DNA of 64,000 nucleotides, from assembly GCA_036365145.1 (NCBI GenBank), contig JAEOAD010000888.1, positions 2,831,501-2,895,500 on the forward strand, written 5' to 3'. Below are positions 1-11,270 of the stretch, piece by piece. A program made the translations under genes and the position numbers. Each line of letters starts with the position of its first letter. Positions within the stretch are counted from its first letter, which is position 1. Source of the DNA: Orientallactaga sibirica (lineage: Eukaryota; Chordata; Mammalia; Rodentia; Dipodidae). The notes beneath the pieces were generated by a model. That model was not told the origin of the DNA. It made no database searches and worked only from the letters and a program-made list of their open reading frames with translations.

Positions 1-700
1 TCCTCATCTGCTATAGTTACTGGGGAAACTGTTTCCTAGGCCGCTGCTCTGATACCCCGCTTGCAGAACCTCCCAGTATCTGACATTGTGGACACCTACT
101 GTCGAATTAACTTTCCAAGAAAGCAGAAGATGGGAGAGATATAAGTCATGGAGTATTTTGGAGTTTCAAATCCTGCAACCCCACTGGTGCCCCATGTCTC
201 ACACAGCCTTTTTTGGCCTATGATGTTTTATCCTTATAATGTGAATAATGGCACTGGCCCACTGGTGCTTTCATTGTACAGTCCTGTAGTCATAGGTGGT
301 CTTATCACCAGCTTTGTCCCCACTGACAAGATGGCCCACCTCCTTGTCTCATCACTGTGAGGAGTCTACACCCATCCTGATCACCTACGCTGATGTGACC
401 TGGGCAGATAAAATGCCAGCCTCATTGTCACCTCCCTCCTTGTCAGCGTCTCCGTCCTTCCCTGCTCGGTTCCTCCCTTGATTTTCCTTTAGTTCTCGCC
501 TGCCCCTTTCCTTTTGGGGGAGCACCTGTACGGATTTGTCTTTGCACTTATCTCATATTTGAAGAGATTGCTGACACCCGAGATCCTCACTTTTTCACCC
601 TCCTTTCCCTGTTCAGCAGGTGAGGCTGAATCATGTCTCAACTGTCTGCTGACCACAGACCTCCAGCATATCCTCTGCCTCATTTTTATTTTAGCCATTA
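1..700. other. Intergenic sequence without recognised features
   Basis: No gene, clear repeat family or long codon-like reading frame is seen. Short open frames here lack homology I recognise. Confidence 0.5.
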
Positions 701-701
701 T

Positions 702-2058
702 TTGAGGGAGTGGCTCCAGGGCCTCTAGCCACTGCAAATGAACTCCAGACGCATGCACCACCTTCTGCATCTGGCTTTACATGGGTATTGGGGAATTGAA
801 CCTGGGTCCTTTGGTTTTGCTGGCAAGTGCCTTAACCACTAAGCCTTCCCTCCAGCCCTGCCTCATTTTTGAGAAAGAAGCAGCAGAGAGAGGTTGCTAT
901 TTGACCAGGGTGTCTGGAGTCATCATTCCAACCCAGCCTCACTCCGATTGTCCTTCCTCCTGTCTCTCAATCATCCTGAGGGGCTTCCTCATGTCTCTCA
1001 TACATACTGTGCAGGAGGAAGTTGTGTGTTCATGTAGAGCCAGCTGAGTAAATGGGAAAGAATTGTATGTTTCGTAGAGCCATGATCCTCTTGATATTGG
1101 TATTTTCTTATGTGTCCTATATGTGCATACAAATATGTGTGTGTATTCTTTTTGAAGTTTTACTGAACATTTTCTGATTTGAAGTTTGGTAGTAGCTGTA
1201 GTAGGTCTCACTGCAGTAATTATTTATTTATGAGAGAGGGGAGGGGAAAGAGAGAAAGAATGGGCACATCAGGGCCTCTAGCCACTGCAAACAGACTCTA
1301 GATACATGAGCCATCTTGTGCATCTGGTTTGCTGGGGAATTGAACCTGGGTCCTTGGACTTTGCAGGCAAACACCTTAACTGCTAAGCCGTCTTTCCAGC
1401 CTGCACTGCAGTTTTTATTTAGCACAGGGATTGCAGAATGACTGACACAGTGGACTCCAAGGTGGTTCAGACAAAACAGGAGAGCAGTGGCCATGATCTT
1501 CCTGCCAGGAGCTTCCCCATTCCTGCACGTGTAGATTGCATACTACGAAGAAGAATACATGGGAAACCTGGTGGCTTCTCACTTGCTTTTTATTTTTTCT
1601 ACACTTCAGTAACAATACCTGGCCAATGAAACTTTTTCCTGGCCCCAGTCCACTGGAGATCTTCATGGTTGTCCTTCTAGTTGGAAGTGTTCCTCTCTCT
1701 TTCCTTTGGAGAGAAAGCAGTGGGCCAGACAGAGAGCCCCCCACATCTGGACAGCTGCTCTAGAGCTTTTATTTCTGGTGTGTTCATTCCACAGCTATTT
1801 GAAATGTTTAATAAAATTTTATAATTTTTTTAACTTTTTATTTATTTATTTGCAAGCAGAGAGAGAGAGAGAGAGAGAGAGAAGAGAGGCAGATAGAGAG
1901 AGAATGGGCATGCCAGGGCCTCTAGCCACTGCAAACAAACTCCAGATGCATGTGCCCCTCACACATCTGGCTTATGTGGGTCCTGGAGAATCGAACCGGG
2001 ATCCTTTGACTTTGCAGGCAAATAAATGCCTTAACCACTAAGCCATTTCTCCAGCCCA
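702..2058 (-). mobile_element. Three Dip-type tRNA-derived SINEs, minus strand
   Basis: Copies lie at about 702-860, 1221-1402 and 1837-2058. Each ends on the + strand with '...aagccattt/ctccagcc', the reverse complement of the 'ggctggagagatggctta' head. The pol III B box (reverse of GGTTCGATTCC) is recognisable, and the tail is GA-rich (the CT tail reversed) with TTTATT, giving AATAAA signals on the minus strand. Confidence 0.85.
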
Positions 2059-2087
2059 TAAAATTTTATAATTTTTTTAAAGGAGTC

Positions 2088-2815
2088 ATCAAACCAGGCA
2101 TGGTGGCGCACACCTTTAATCCTAGCACTTGGGAGGCAGAACCAGGAGGATTGCCATGAGTTTGAGGCCACCCTGAGATTACATAGTGAATTCCTGGTCA
2201 GTCTGGGCTACAGCAAGACCCTACCTCAAAAAACAAACAAGCTGGGCATGGTGATACATGCCTTTAATCCCAGCATTCGGGAGGCAGAGGTAGGAGGATC
2301 ACCATGAGTTTGAGGTCACTCTGAGATTACATAGTGAATTCTAGGTCAGACCCTACCTTGAAAAACCAAAAAAAAAAAAAAAAAAAAATCATAAAAAAAT
2401 GGCCAAAGTGGTGAGAAGAAAAGAAGTGACAATGGAATGAGACATCTCTATCACACCCTCCAAGACTCAGGGACCATTGTGGAAGACTTTGGAAGAATAT
2501 AAGAGCCAAAAGAAGGGGAGGGGTGTTTACAATGCTATCATGCAGACACAAAGTAGCTTTGACATTCATAACCTCACAGTGGCTGATGCTACCTACATGA
2601 GACTTGCTTAACAGTAGGAAAAAAAATGCTGAACTCAAAATAGAAGAAAGGCTAAGTGTGGTGGTGCACGCCTTTAATCCCAGCACTTGGGAGCAGAGGT
2701 AGGAAGGTCACTGTGACTTTGGGCCACCCTAAGACTACATAGTGAATTCCAGGTCAGCCTGGGCTAGAGTAAGACCCTACCTGGAAAAAAAAGAAGAAGA
2801 AGAAAGAGGAGGAAG
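2088..2815 (+). mobile_element. Three B1 (7SL-derived) SINEs, plus strand
   Basis: Copies lie at about 2091-2240, 2241-2388 and 2650-2815. They follow the pattern 'ggcatggtggcgcacgcc...taatcccagcac...gaggcagaggtagg...agaccctacct' and end in A-rich tails. The gap 2400-2615 resembles the sequence at 11075-11270 and is probably an old LINE-1 3' remnant. Confidence 0.85.
2400..2615 (+). repeat. Old interspersed repeat, first of two copies (possible LINE-1 3' remnant)
   Basis: The pattern 'gagacatc...tatcaca/tcccctccaa...ctcagg...aagagccaaaa' is shared with 11075-11270. A LINE-1 3'-UTR origin is a guess from similarity to rodent L1 tails; the class is unproven. Confidence 0.45.
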
Positions 2816-2954
2816 AGGAAAAGAAAATTTGGAAAGAAGAAGGGATTCAATAAAGGGAGGGTTTGGGAGAGGGAAAAGGGAAATATTGGGTGGGGATTAT
2901 GATCATAGTATATTGTTTATATTTACAGAAGTTGTCAATAAAAACACTTAAATA

Positions 2955-3755
2955 GGCTGGAGGGATGGATTAGTGGTTAACGTGCTTGCCTAAGCACCCA
3001 GGTTCAATTCCCCAGTGTTATGCCCAGTTCATGGCGCCCCCAGTGACCACCAAGGAAGACCAAACACGTATGCAAACGCAAAGAGCTTTTTACTTGGGCT
3101 TAAGCTCCGTCTCTTGCCTTCACCAACGCAGTGGATTCGAGCAAGAGCCCGGAAAATCAGAATGGCGGGCTTTTTATTGAGGTTTGAGCAAGGGGGAGAG
3201 GACTATCACCCACGCAACCACATTATTGGCTAATTTGAACATTAACTGTACTTGGGGGTTCTTGATTGGTCTTAGGATTTTGGCGGGCTAGGTCTAGGGG
3301 AATTTCAAACTTAATTAGCTCAGCAAGCGGCAGTTACATTTGAACAGGTTGGCGCGAGTGGTTACATTCATTTGATTGGTTGACATTTACAAAACTCTGA
3401 GACGGTGGATCTTATTGGGCCATCCAGCCCAGGACGGCAAGAATGTTGAGTCATGCTCACACAGCAAGTTTATGGTTTTTCCTGTACTGCTTGTTCTTCC
3501 CTTGATTCTGGAAACTCGCCCCTGTGGCCTACAGAGGGACTAAGGCCTGTCATGGTGCTACTCTGGCCTGGGTCTTTCACCCAGAACTCACATAAGCCAG
3601 ATGCACAAGATGATTCATGTATCTGGAGTTTGTTTGCAGTCACTAGAGGTCCTGGTGTACCCATTCTCCATTCATTCCCACCCCCGTCTCTCTCTCTCTC
3701 ACACACACACTCACTCACTCTCACACACATAAATAAATAAAAATAAAATATTTAA
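2955..3755 (+). mobile_element. Dip SINE split by a solo LTR
   Basis: The SINE head is at 2955-3015 and resumes at 3580 ('cccagaactcacataagccagatgc'), running to an AATAAA-rich tail near 3755. The 564-bp LTR between the halves was inserted just after the B-box part. Confidence 0.88.
3016..3579 (-). mobile_element. Solo LTR of an endogenous retrovirus, minus orientation
   Basis: The element starts TG and ends CA (+ strand 'tgttatgccc...gtctttca') and is flanked by the 5-bp direct repeat CCCAG at 3011-3015 and 3580-3584. On the minus strand it contains CCAAT-like boxes and AATAAA at 3178-3173 ahead of the R/U5-like end, which gives the orientation. No internal retroviral sequence is attached, so it is a recombination-derived solo LTR. 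The family was not identified. Confidence 0.85.
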
Positions 3756-3766
3756 GAATAATTCTG

Positions 3767-4420
3767 GGCTGAAGAGATGATTCAGCAGTTAAGGTGCTTG
3801 CCTACAAGCCTACAATCGAACCCAGGTTCAATTCCCCAGTACTCACATAAAGTCAGATGCATAAAGTGGCACATGCATCTGGAGTTCATTCGCAGTGGCT
3901 GGAGACCCTGGGTATGCCCATTCTCTCTCTGTGTGTGTGTCTGCCTCTCTCTGTCTCTCTGTTTCTCTCAGCTTGCAAATAAATAAAATTTAAAATTGGG
4001 GCTGGAGAGATGGTTCAGTGGCTAAGGCACTTGATTGTAAAGCCTAATGATCTGAGTTCAGTTTCCTAGTACTCATGTAAAGCCAGATGCACAAAGTGAT
4101 GCATGCATCTGGAGTTCATGTGCAGCGGCCCTGGTGTTTCATTTTCTCTCTCTCTCTCTACTTGCAAATAAATTTAAGTTTTTTTTAATTTAAATTTAGG
4201 GCTGGAGAAATGGCTTAGTGGTTAAGGTGCTTGCCTGTGAAGCTTAAGGATTCAGGTTCAGATCTCTAAATCTCACATAAACCAGAAAGATGCACAAGGT
4301 GACGCATGCGCACAAAAAGGCACATGCGTCTGTAGTTTGATTGCAGTGGCTAGAGGCTCTGGTGTGCCAATTCTCTCTCTCACTCTCTTTTTCTCTCTCA
4401 TAAATAAAATAACTTTAAAA
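3767..4420 (+). mobile_element. Three Dip SINEs in tandem, plus strand
   Basis: Copies lie at about 3767-3995, 3999-4175 and 4199-4420. Each has the tRNA-like head, the 'agccagatgcacaa' middle, a pyrimidine (CT)n segment and an AAATAAA tail. The tail of one runs straight into the head of the next, suggesting insertion into A-rich tails. Confidence 0.88.
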
Positions 4421-4432
4421 GATTTAAGTTTA

Positions 4433-4882
4433 AACTGGGCGTGGTGGCGCACATCTTTAATCCCAGCACTCGGGAGGCAGAGGTAGGAGGATTGCTGTGA
4501 GTTCAAGGCCACCCTGAGACTACAAAGTGAATTCCAGGTCAGCCTGAGCTACAGTGAGACCCTACCTTGAAAAACCAGAAAAAAAAAAAAAATGACTTTA
4601 ATTCCAGCACTAGGGAGGCTGAGGTAGGAGGATCACTGAATTGGAGGCCAGCCTGAGACTACATAGTGAGATCAGCTTGGACTAAAGTGAGGCTCTACCT
4701 TGAAAAGAAAAAAAAGAGAGAGAGATAGCTGGGTTTGGGGGTGCACACCTTTAATCCCAGCACTCGGAAGGCAAAGGTAGGAGGATCACCGTGAGTTCAA
4801 GGCCACCCTGAGTCTACACAGTGAATTCCAGATCAGCCTGGACTAGAGTGAGACCCTACCTTGAAAAAAAAAAAAAAAAAAG
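4433..4882 (+). mobile_element. Three B1 SINEs in series, plus strand
   Basis: Copies lie at about 4433-4592, 4592-4725 (5'-truncated) and 4727-4882. Each ends in poly(A), which served as the landing site for the next copy. Confidence 0.85.
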
Positions 4883-4943
4883 AGGAGTTATAACAACTAA
4901 ATGTAATACATGATCCTTGTTGGGATCCTAAAATCAGAAAAGA

Positions 4944-5035
4944 AGGGTGTGGGGTACAGCTCAATGACAGAGCTCTTACCACTCACCTAGCATGCATGAG
5001 GCCTCTGATTTGATTCCCAGCATCACACACACACA
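4944..5035 (+). mobile_element. ID-type SINE
   Basis: The stretch 'ggggtacagctcaatgacag...gcatgcatgaggcctctgatttgattcccagcatc' has the tRNA-Ala/BC1-like layout of rodent ID elements and is followed by a CA-rich tail. Confidence 0.65.
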
Positions 5036-5085
5036 ATCCCAGAGTGAGGTGGGAGGGTGGAAAGTTTGAGGCAAAACAAACAGGG

Positions 5086-5380
5086 GTGCTGGAGTGATGG
5101 CTCAGTGGTTAGAGGTGCTTGCTTGCAAAGCCTGCTGACCCAGGTTCAATTCCCCAGCCACCCACATGAAGGTAGACAGCCATTCATTTGACGTGGCAAG
5201 AAACCCTAGTAGAAACACACACAACACATACACATGTGTAACACACATGTAAATGAGAGCTCATTTGGAGGTTCTAGCAAGGGAGCACAGCTACTCATCA
5301 ACTTTGGCATTCAATGGCGTGAGAGATGTTGCAGCAAGATCACCCTGCATCCCACACACGCAAATGAATGAATGAATAGA

Positions 5381-5416
<36 letters not shown>

Positions 5417-5800
5417 ATACAGGGCTGGGGAGATGGTTCAGTGGGTAAGATCACTTCCAGCAGAAGCATGAGGACCTGAGCAGGCCTGAGATCACCTGAG
5501 TTTGAGTCTCCAGCACCCATGTTGGCATAGCCATGCATATGGCTGTAACCTCAGTCCTCCGAGGGGTGGGAGGAGAGGGGAGGCAAACACTGGGAAATTT
5601 CTAGGGCTCCCTGACAAAAAATGGCAGCTCCAAGTAAGGGAGCTCTGCTTGAGTGATAGAGAAGGGCAGCGGACGTTGTCCTCTGGCCTCCATGCACGGA
5701 CAGCCATGTGCATCTGCACACACACACACACACACACATATGCTACCCATACATTACACCACACACTATATATACCACACATACTCTACACACACATGCA
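5086..5800 (+). mobile_element. Dip-like SINE, (AAAT)n tract and a composite tRNA/B1 repeat
   Basis: A Dip-like head covers about 5086-5250. An AAAT microsatellite lies at about 5382-5420. A longer composite SINE resembling rodent B4 elements runs from 5422 to about 5715 and ends in a CA microsatellite (5718-5740) and CA/TA-rich sequence to 5800. Confidence 0.6.
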
Positions 5801-5821
5801 CACCTGCCAAAAAAATTTAAG

Positions 5822-6155
5822 GGCTGGTCGCATGGTGGTGCACATCTTTAATCCCAGCACAAGGGAGGCAGAGATAGGAGGATTGCTATGAGTTTGAGGC
5901 TAGCCTAAGCTAGAGTAGGACCCCACCTTGAAAAAAAAATGATAGGCTGGAAAGATGGCTTAACAGTTAAGGCATTTGCCTGCAAAGCCAAAGGATCCCA
6001 GTTCAATTCTCCAGGACCCACATAAGCCAGATGCACAAGGGGGTGCATGCATCTGGAGTTCATTTGCAGTGGCTAGAGGCCCTGGTGCACCCATTCTCTC
6101 CCAGTGTCTCTTCCTCCCTCTCTCTCTGTCTCTCTGCCTCTTTCTCTCTAATAAA
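5822..6155 (+). mobile_element. B1 then Dip SINE, plus strand
   Basis: B1 lies at about 5822-5940 and Dip at about 5945-6155, the latter with a long CT tail and TAATAAATAA end. A (CA)n tract follows at 6220-6248. Confidence 0.85.
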
Positions 6156-6264
6156 TAATATTTTAGAAAGAAAGAAAAGTGGCGGATGCCTGAAGAACAA
6201 CACCCAAGACTGTCCTCTGATACACACACACACACACACACACACACACCGCTGCAGTCAGGTT

Positions 6265-6598
6265 CACATTGCTGGCAGAAATCACTCAACCAAGAGCAGC
6301 TTTGGGGATAAAAGGGTTTATTTTGGCTTATAGACTCGAGGGAAAGAGCCATGGTGGCAGGGGAAAACAACAGCATGAACAGAGAGTGGACATCACCCCA
6401 TGGCCAACATAAGATGGACAATAGCAACAGGAGAGTGTGCCACACACTGGCAAGGGGACACTGGCTATAACACCCATAAGCCCTTCCCCAACAATACTCT
6501 GCCTCCAAGAGGTGTTAATTCCCAAATCTCCATCAGCTGGGAACCTAGCAATCAGAACACCTAAGTTTATTGGGGACACCTGAATCAAACCACCACAT
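6265..6598. repeat. Rodent interspersed repeat, class not assigned
   Basis: The stretch containing 'gggtttattttggcttatag' and ending '...acctgaatcaaaccaccaca' resembles a widespread rodent repeat. Pieces like its middle ('ccatggatggt...cccacattca') recur near 9915-9950 and 24310-24460. I cannot name the family with confidence. Confidence 0.5.
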
Positions 6599-6856
6599 GC
6601 ACACAAATACACACATGCACATACATATACATACATACTCACAAATATGCATACACATACACACTCACACATACACTCAATACAGACACACACACACATA
6701 TCCATACTTATACACACATACACTCACAATATACACACACATATACACATCCATACACACATACTCACACATCCACACAGATACACTCACCCACATACAT
6801 ACACATACATACATGCACACACATGCATGTGCACGCACACACACACACACACAATT
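6597..6856. repeat. CA/CATA-rich degenerate microsatellite
   Basis: About 260 bp of CACA, ACATA and ATACAC motifs, ending in a pure (CA)n run at 6835-6852. Open reading frames rich in His/Thr or Val/Cys across it are artefacts of the repeat. Confidence 0.9.
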
Positions 6857-7004
6857 TGCCTCATTTGACCCAGACAACAAGAAAGCCCAACAAGAACAGG
6901 TAGTCTCCAGTGAGCTGTGAACCGAGGAGGCACAAGAGGAGAGCATCACTCTGGAGTCCTTTCTTTTTCTGTAGTTCACATCTGCTTTCCCGTTCTTCTT
7001 CTCC

Positions 7005-7440
7005 ATCCCCTTCTTTTTTGTTTGTTTGTTTGTTTTTGGAGAGAGACACAGAGAGAGACAGAAAGAGACAGAGAGAAAGGGAGAGGAAGACAGATAGAGA
7101 TGGGCGCACCAGCAGCCTCTCAGCTGCTGCGAACGAAATCCAGATGTGTGCACCCCCTTGTGGTCAAGTGCGGCATTGTGCCCTTGCATCACCTTGCATC
7201 TGGCTAAATGTGGGACCTGGAGATTGGAACCGGCGTTCTTAGGCTTAGGAGGCAGGCGCCTTAACTGCTAAGCCATCTTTCCAGCCCTGTTTGTTTGTTT
7301 TTTGAGGTGGAATCTCACTCTAGCCCAGGCTGACCTGTAACTCATTCTGTAACCCAGGCTGGCCTTGAACATACAGTGATCCTCCTACCTCTGTCTCCGA
7401 GTGCTGGGATTTTAGGTGTGAGCCACCATACCCAGCCTGG
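7005..7440 (-). mobile_element. Dip then B1 SINE, minus strand
   Basis: Dip − covers about 7020-7288 and ends 'aagccatctttccagcc'. B1 − follows from 7290 to 7440, starting with TTTG repeats and 'tttttgaggtggaatctcac'. Confidence 0.82.
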
Positions 7441-7589
7441 CCTGTGTCTGTTTTTTCCCATTTAGATGTTAGTGGATCTTCCTTCATATGGTCACTGTGA
7501 GGATAAGGAAATGATATACATAAAGATGCCTGGCACAGAATAGATGTTTAGTCTTCCTCAGTTAAGCATGACTATGCAAAGTAGATTAA

Positions 7590-8040
7590 GAATGCCGGCG
7601 TGGTGGTGCACACCTTTAACCCCAGCACTTCCTAGGAGAAGTAGGAGGATCGCTGTGAGTTCCAGACAAGCCTGGGCTAGAAAGTGAGACCCTACCTCGA
7701 AAAAACAAACAAAAAAAAGTACACTAAGAAATGCCAACCTCAGGCCGGGTGTGTTGGCGCACAGCTTAAATCCCAGCACTTAGGAGGCAGAGGTAGGAGG
7801 TTCACCATGAGTTCGAGGCCACCCTGAGACTACATAACGAATTCCAGGTCAGCCTGGGATACAGTGAGACGCTACCTTGAAAGAAAAAATTTAAAAAAGA
7901 AAGAAAATCAATACCAACCTCAGGGTTGAAGAGATGGCTTAGCAGTTAAGGCATTTGCCTGTGAAGCCTAGGAACCCAGGTTCGATTCCCCAGTACCCAC
8001 TTAAGCACAAGGTGGCACGTGTGTTTGAAAAAACAAACAA
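7590..8040 (+). mobile_element. Two B1 and a truncated Dip SINE, plus strand
   Basis: B1 copies lie at about 7592-7718 and 7743-7900. A Dip head lies at about 7925-8030 and lacks its CT tail. From 8040 to 8460 the sequence is unique, with nothing recognised. Confidence 0.8.
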
Positions 8041-8462
8041 AAAAGAAAACCAACCCCAGCCACTAAAGGGAGAAATGCCACTTTCCAACTAGCCAGCCTT
8101 TCCCCTTTGGGGAAACTCACTCCCCTTTAGGAAATCTGGCTCCAAGCAGAACACCCCACTATTTTCTCTGAGTCACTATATTCTCCTGTATTTGAAAAAC
8201 AATATGGCAAAATCCCTCAAGAACTCTCACTGCTTACAGGAGAACATCCCAACTCAGCCAAAATCTTAAGTCTTCATCCTCAGCTCTGACTTGCTCCAGC
8301 CTGGTCCTCCCTGAATCCTTTCTCTTAGCTACATAGAACAAGTCAAGCTCTTGGCTGGGTACCTTTCCTCAATTCTTTCTCTGTCCTAACCTCCTGCAGC
8401 CTTATTCTTCAGTAGCTCAAAGGCCATGGCCCCATTATCCTCACCGCAACTCTGTAGTAGGT

Positions 8463-9120
8463 GGGCTGGAGAGATGGCTCAGTAGTTAAGGCGCTTGCTT
8501 GCAAAGCATAACAGCCTGGGTTCGATTCCCCAGTACCCACGTAAAGCCAGATGTATGCACAAAGTGGTGCATGTGTGTGGAGTTTGCAACAGATAGAGGC
8601 CTTGATGTACCCATTCTTTCTCTCCCTCTCTCTGATTGCAAATCAATAAAAAAAAATTTTTTGAGGCAAGCCCAACGGACTGGCCTTTTTTTTTTTTTGC
8701 GAGAGAGCAAGAGTGAGAGTGAGAAAGAGAATTGGCACACCAAGGACTCCAGCCACTGAAATTGAATTCCAGACACATATGCCACCTTGTGCGCATGTGG
8801 GAGCTTGCATGCTTGCATCACCTTATGCATCTGGCTTATGTGGGACCTGGGAAGTCAAACATGGGTTCTTAGGCTTTACAGGCAAGCACTTTAACCACTA
8901 AGCCATCTCTCCAACCCATAATGTTTTTTATATTTTATTTATTTATTTAAGAGAGAGAGAGAAGCAGATAGATAGAGAATGGGTGCACCAGGGCCTCCAG
9001 CTACTGCAAACAAACTCCAGATGCATGTGCCCCCTTGCTTACATGGGCACTGGGGAGTTGAACCAGGGTCCTTAGACTCTGCAGGCAAGCACCTTAACCA
9101 CTAAGTCATCTCTCAAGCCA
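8463..9120. mobile_element. Dip SINE cluster (one plus, two minus)
   Basis: Plus copy at about 8463-8650; minus copies at about 8690-8920 and 8930-9118. The plus and first minus copies face each other tail to tail and could form a hairpin in RNA. Confidence 0.82.
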
Positions 9121-9168
9121 TATATATATATATATATATGTACATACATATATATATATATATGTATG
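9121..9168. repeat. (TA)n / TATG microsatellite
   Basis: Alternating TATA tracts with 'tgtacata' interruptions, adjoining a SINE end. Confidence 0.9.
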
Positions 9169-9177
9169 AATAATTTG

Positions 9178-9480
9178 TTTTGTTTTGTTTTTTGAGGTAG
9201 GATCTCACTCTAGCCCAGGCTGACCTGGAATTCACTATGTAGTCTCAGGGTGGCCTTGAACTCATGGTGATCCTCCTACCTCTGCCTCCCGAGTGCTGGG
9301 ATTAAAGTGTAAAAGTATTTTTTAAAGTGATTTTAGGCCAGGCATGGTGGCTCACACCTAGCACTCGGGAGGCAGAGGAAGGAGGATCATTGTGAGTTCG
9401 AGGCCATCCTGAGCCTACAAAGTGAATTCCAGGTCAACCTGGGCTAGAATGAGACACTACCTTGAAAAAAAAAAAAAGTG
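9178..9480. mobile_element. Inverted pair of B1 SINEs
   Basis: B1 − at about 9178-9312 and B1 + at about 9335-9480 lie head to head with only about 20 bp between them. Confidence 0.82.
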
Positions 9481-9485
9481 ATCTT

Positions 9486-9800
9486 GGGGCTGCTGGAGAG
9501 ATGGCTTAGAGGTTAAGGTGCTTGCCAGCAAAGCCAAAGGACTCAGGTTCAATTCACCAGTACCCACATAAAGCCGGATGCACAAGGTGGCGCATGCATC
9601 TGGAGTTCATTTGCAGAGGCTAGAGACCCTGATGAGCCCATTCTATCTGTCTCTTTCTTTCTTTTTTTTAAATTAAATTTAATTTTGTTTTACTGACAAC
9701 TTCCTTAATTGTAGACAATATCCCATGGTACTTCCCTCCTGTCTCTTTCTTTCTCTCTCTATCTCTCACTCTCTCTCACTCAAATAAATAAAAATATATT
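9486..9800 (+). mobile_element. Dip SINE interrupted by a LINE-1 tail
   Basis: The Dip body runs from 9486 to 9662, and its CT-rich tail resumes at 9739 and ends in AAATAAATAAA near 9795. The intervening 76 bp are an inserted L1 3' end. Confidence 0.8.
9663..9738 (-). mobile_element. 5'-truncated LINE-1 3' end with target-site duplication
   Basis: On the minus strand it reads as a short 3' UTR ('gtaccatgggatattgtc...') ending in oligo(A). A 16-bp direct repeat, CTGTCTCTTTCTTTCT, flanks it at 9647-9662 and 9739-9754, the hallmark of L1 retroposition. Related tails occur near 12375-12525 and 63310-63405. Confidence 0.75.
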
Positions 9801-9944
9801 TTAAGTGCTCTTGTCTACACCTGAGCCCACACACTATGTGTTCATTGTGTGCATATCTGTCATCACACTGATTCATGGATGTGCACCTTTATTTTTTCTA
9901 ATTCAGTTTGGAACCCCAGTCCATGGATGGTATGACCCACATTC

Positions 9945-10308
9945 AGAGTAAGATTTATTTATTTTATTTTGCATATGTGTGTTTGTGTACATGTTCATGT
10001 GTGTGTGTGATGTGCAGGTGCACACGTGCCATGGTGCAGAAGTGTCAGAAGACAATTTTCTGGTCCGTTCTCATCTCTCCACCTCTGGTTCTCTCTGAAC
10101 CTTGTTCTGCTTTCGTTGTTCTTTGCTATGCTCACAGCAAGCTTCTGGGACATTCTCCTGCCTCTGTGTGCCATCTCACTGCTGGCTTTCTGGGATTACA
10201 GAAGCCTGCCATGGCTTTTGGCTTTTTACATGGGATCTAGAGAGGATAGGACTCAGGTTCTTAGGTTTGAACAGTGAATGCTTTATCCACTGAGCTATCT
10301 CCCCAGCC
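9945..10308 (-). mobile_element. Rodent composite SINE-like repeat, minus strand
   Basis: TG-rich 'tttgcatatgtgtgtttgtg' is followed by a body ending 'tttatccactgagctatctccccagccc', the reversed tRNA-like head. It resembles a rodent repeat with a CA tail; the exact family is uncertain. Confidence 0.55.
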
Positions 10309-10375
10309 CTGTATGTGCATCTTTTACAGATTAAAAACTCTAAAGGAGATGGTTCACCAGTTAAAAGGCGCTTGC

Positions 10376-10960
10376 TGGGCTGGAGAGATGGCTTAGTGGT
10401 TAAGGCATATGCCTGTGAAGCCTACGGACACCAGTTCGAATCTCCAGATCCCACATAAGCCAGATGAACATGATGGTGCATGTGTCTGGAGTTCGTTTGC
10501 AATGGCTAAAAGCCCTAGGGCACTCATTCTCCCCCCCCTTCCCTCTTTCTGTCTCTAATAAATAAATAAAAATGAAATTTAAAAAAAAAAAGAAAGAAAG
10601 AAAGAAAAAGTCCTTGCTTGCAAAGCCTGAAGGCCTGGGTTCAATTCCCCAGTTCCTACGTAAAGCCACATACACAAGGATGCACATGTGTCTGGAGTTT
10701 GCCACAAGAGCCCTGGCACACCCATTCTCATTCACTTCTCTCTGTGTGTCTACTTGCAAATAAATAAATAAATTTTTTTTTTAATTCCATGAAGCCAGGC
10801 ATAGTGGCACACACCTTTAATCCCAGCACTCAGGAGGCAGAGGTCGGAGGATCCCTATGAGCTTGAGGGCAGCCTGAGACTACATAGTGAATTCCAGGTC
10901 AGCCTGGGCTAGAGCGAGACCCTACCTAAACCCTCCCCCTGCAAGAAAACTCCATGAGAT
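10376..10960 (+). mobile_element. Two Dip and one B1 SINE, plus strand
   Basis: Dip at about 10376-10600 (tail AATAAATAAA then AAAG repeats), a head-truncated Dip at about 10609-10775, and B1 at about 10795-10930. Confidence 0.83.
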
Positions 10961-11074
10961 ACTCATCAATCACACTCTAATTTTTTTTGTTTGTTTTATG
11001 TTTATGCCCACAAATTAGTCCTGCCCTCAGCTTTGGTCAGAGAAGCTTCTTTTTTTCAGAACATAGTGACTATA

Positions 11075-11270
11075 GAGGAGACAAAAAACTCATCAAATTG
11101 ATAAGAATAAGTGATGGTTGAGTGCTGAGTGAGACATCCTTATCATCCCCTCCAAGGCTCAGGCAAGAGGGGTAGAAAGAATTAAGAGCCAGAAAATAGA
11201 AAAGACTACTTTGGAAAACTATCTTGCAACTTCACATCTGTCACATCATGACCCCAAAGCCACTGTAGTT
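11075..11270 (+). repeat. Old interspersed repeat, second of two copies (possible LINE-1 3' remnant)
   Basis: Shares 'gtgagacatccttatcatcccctccaaggctcaggc...aagagccagaa' in diverged form with 2400-2615. A reduced B1 fragment lies at 11460-11565. The rest of 11275-12100 looks unique. Confidence 0.45.

Noticed and set aside
6570..6920. His/Thr-rich and Val/Cys-rich open frames
   Set aside because: They are translations of the CA/TG microsatellite.
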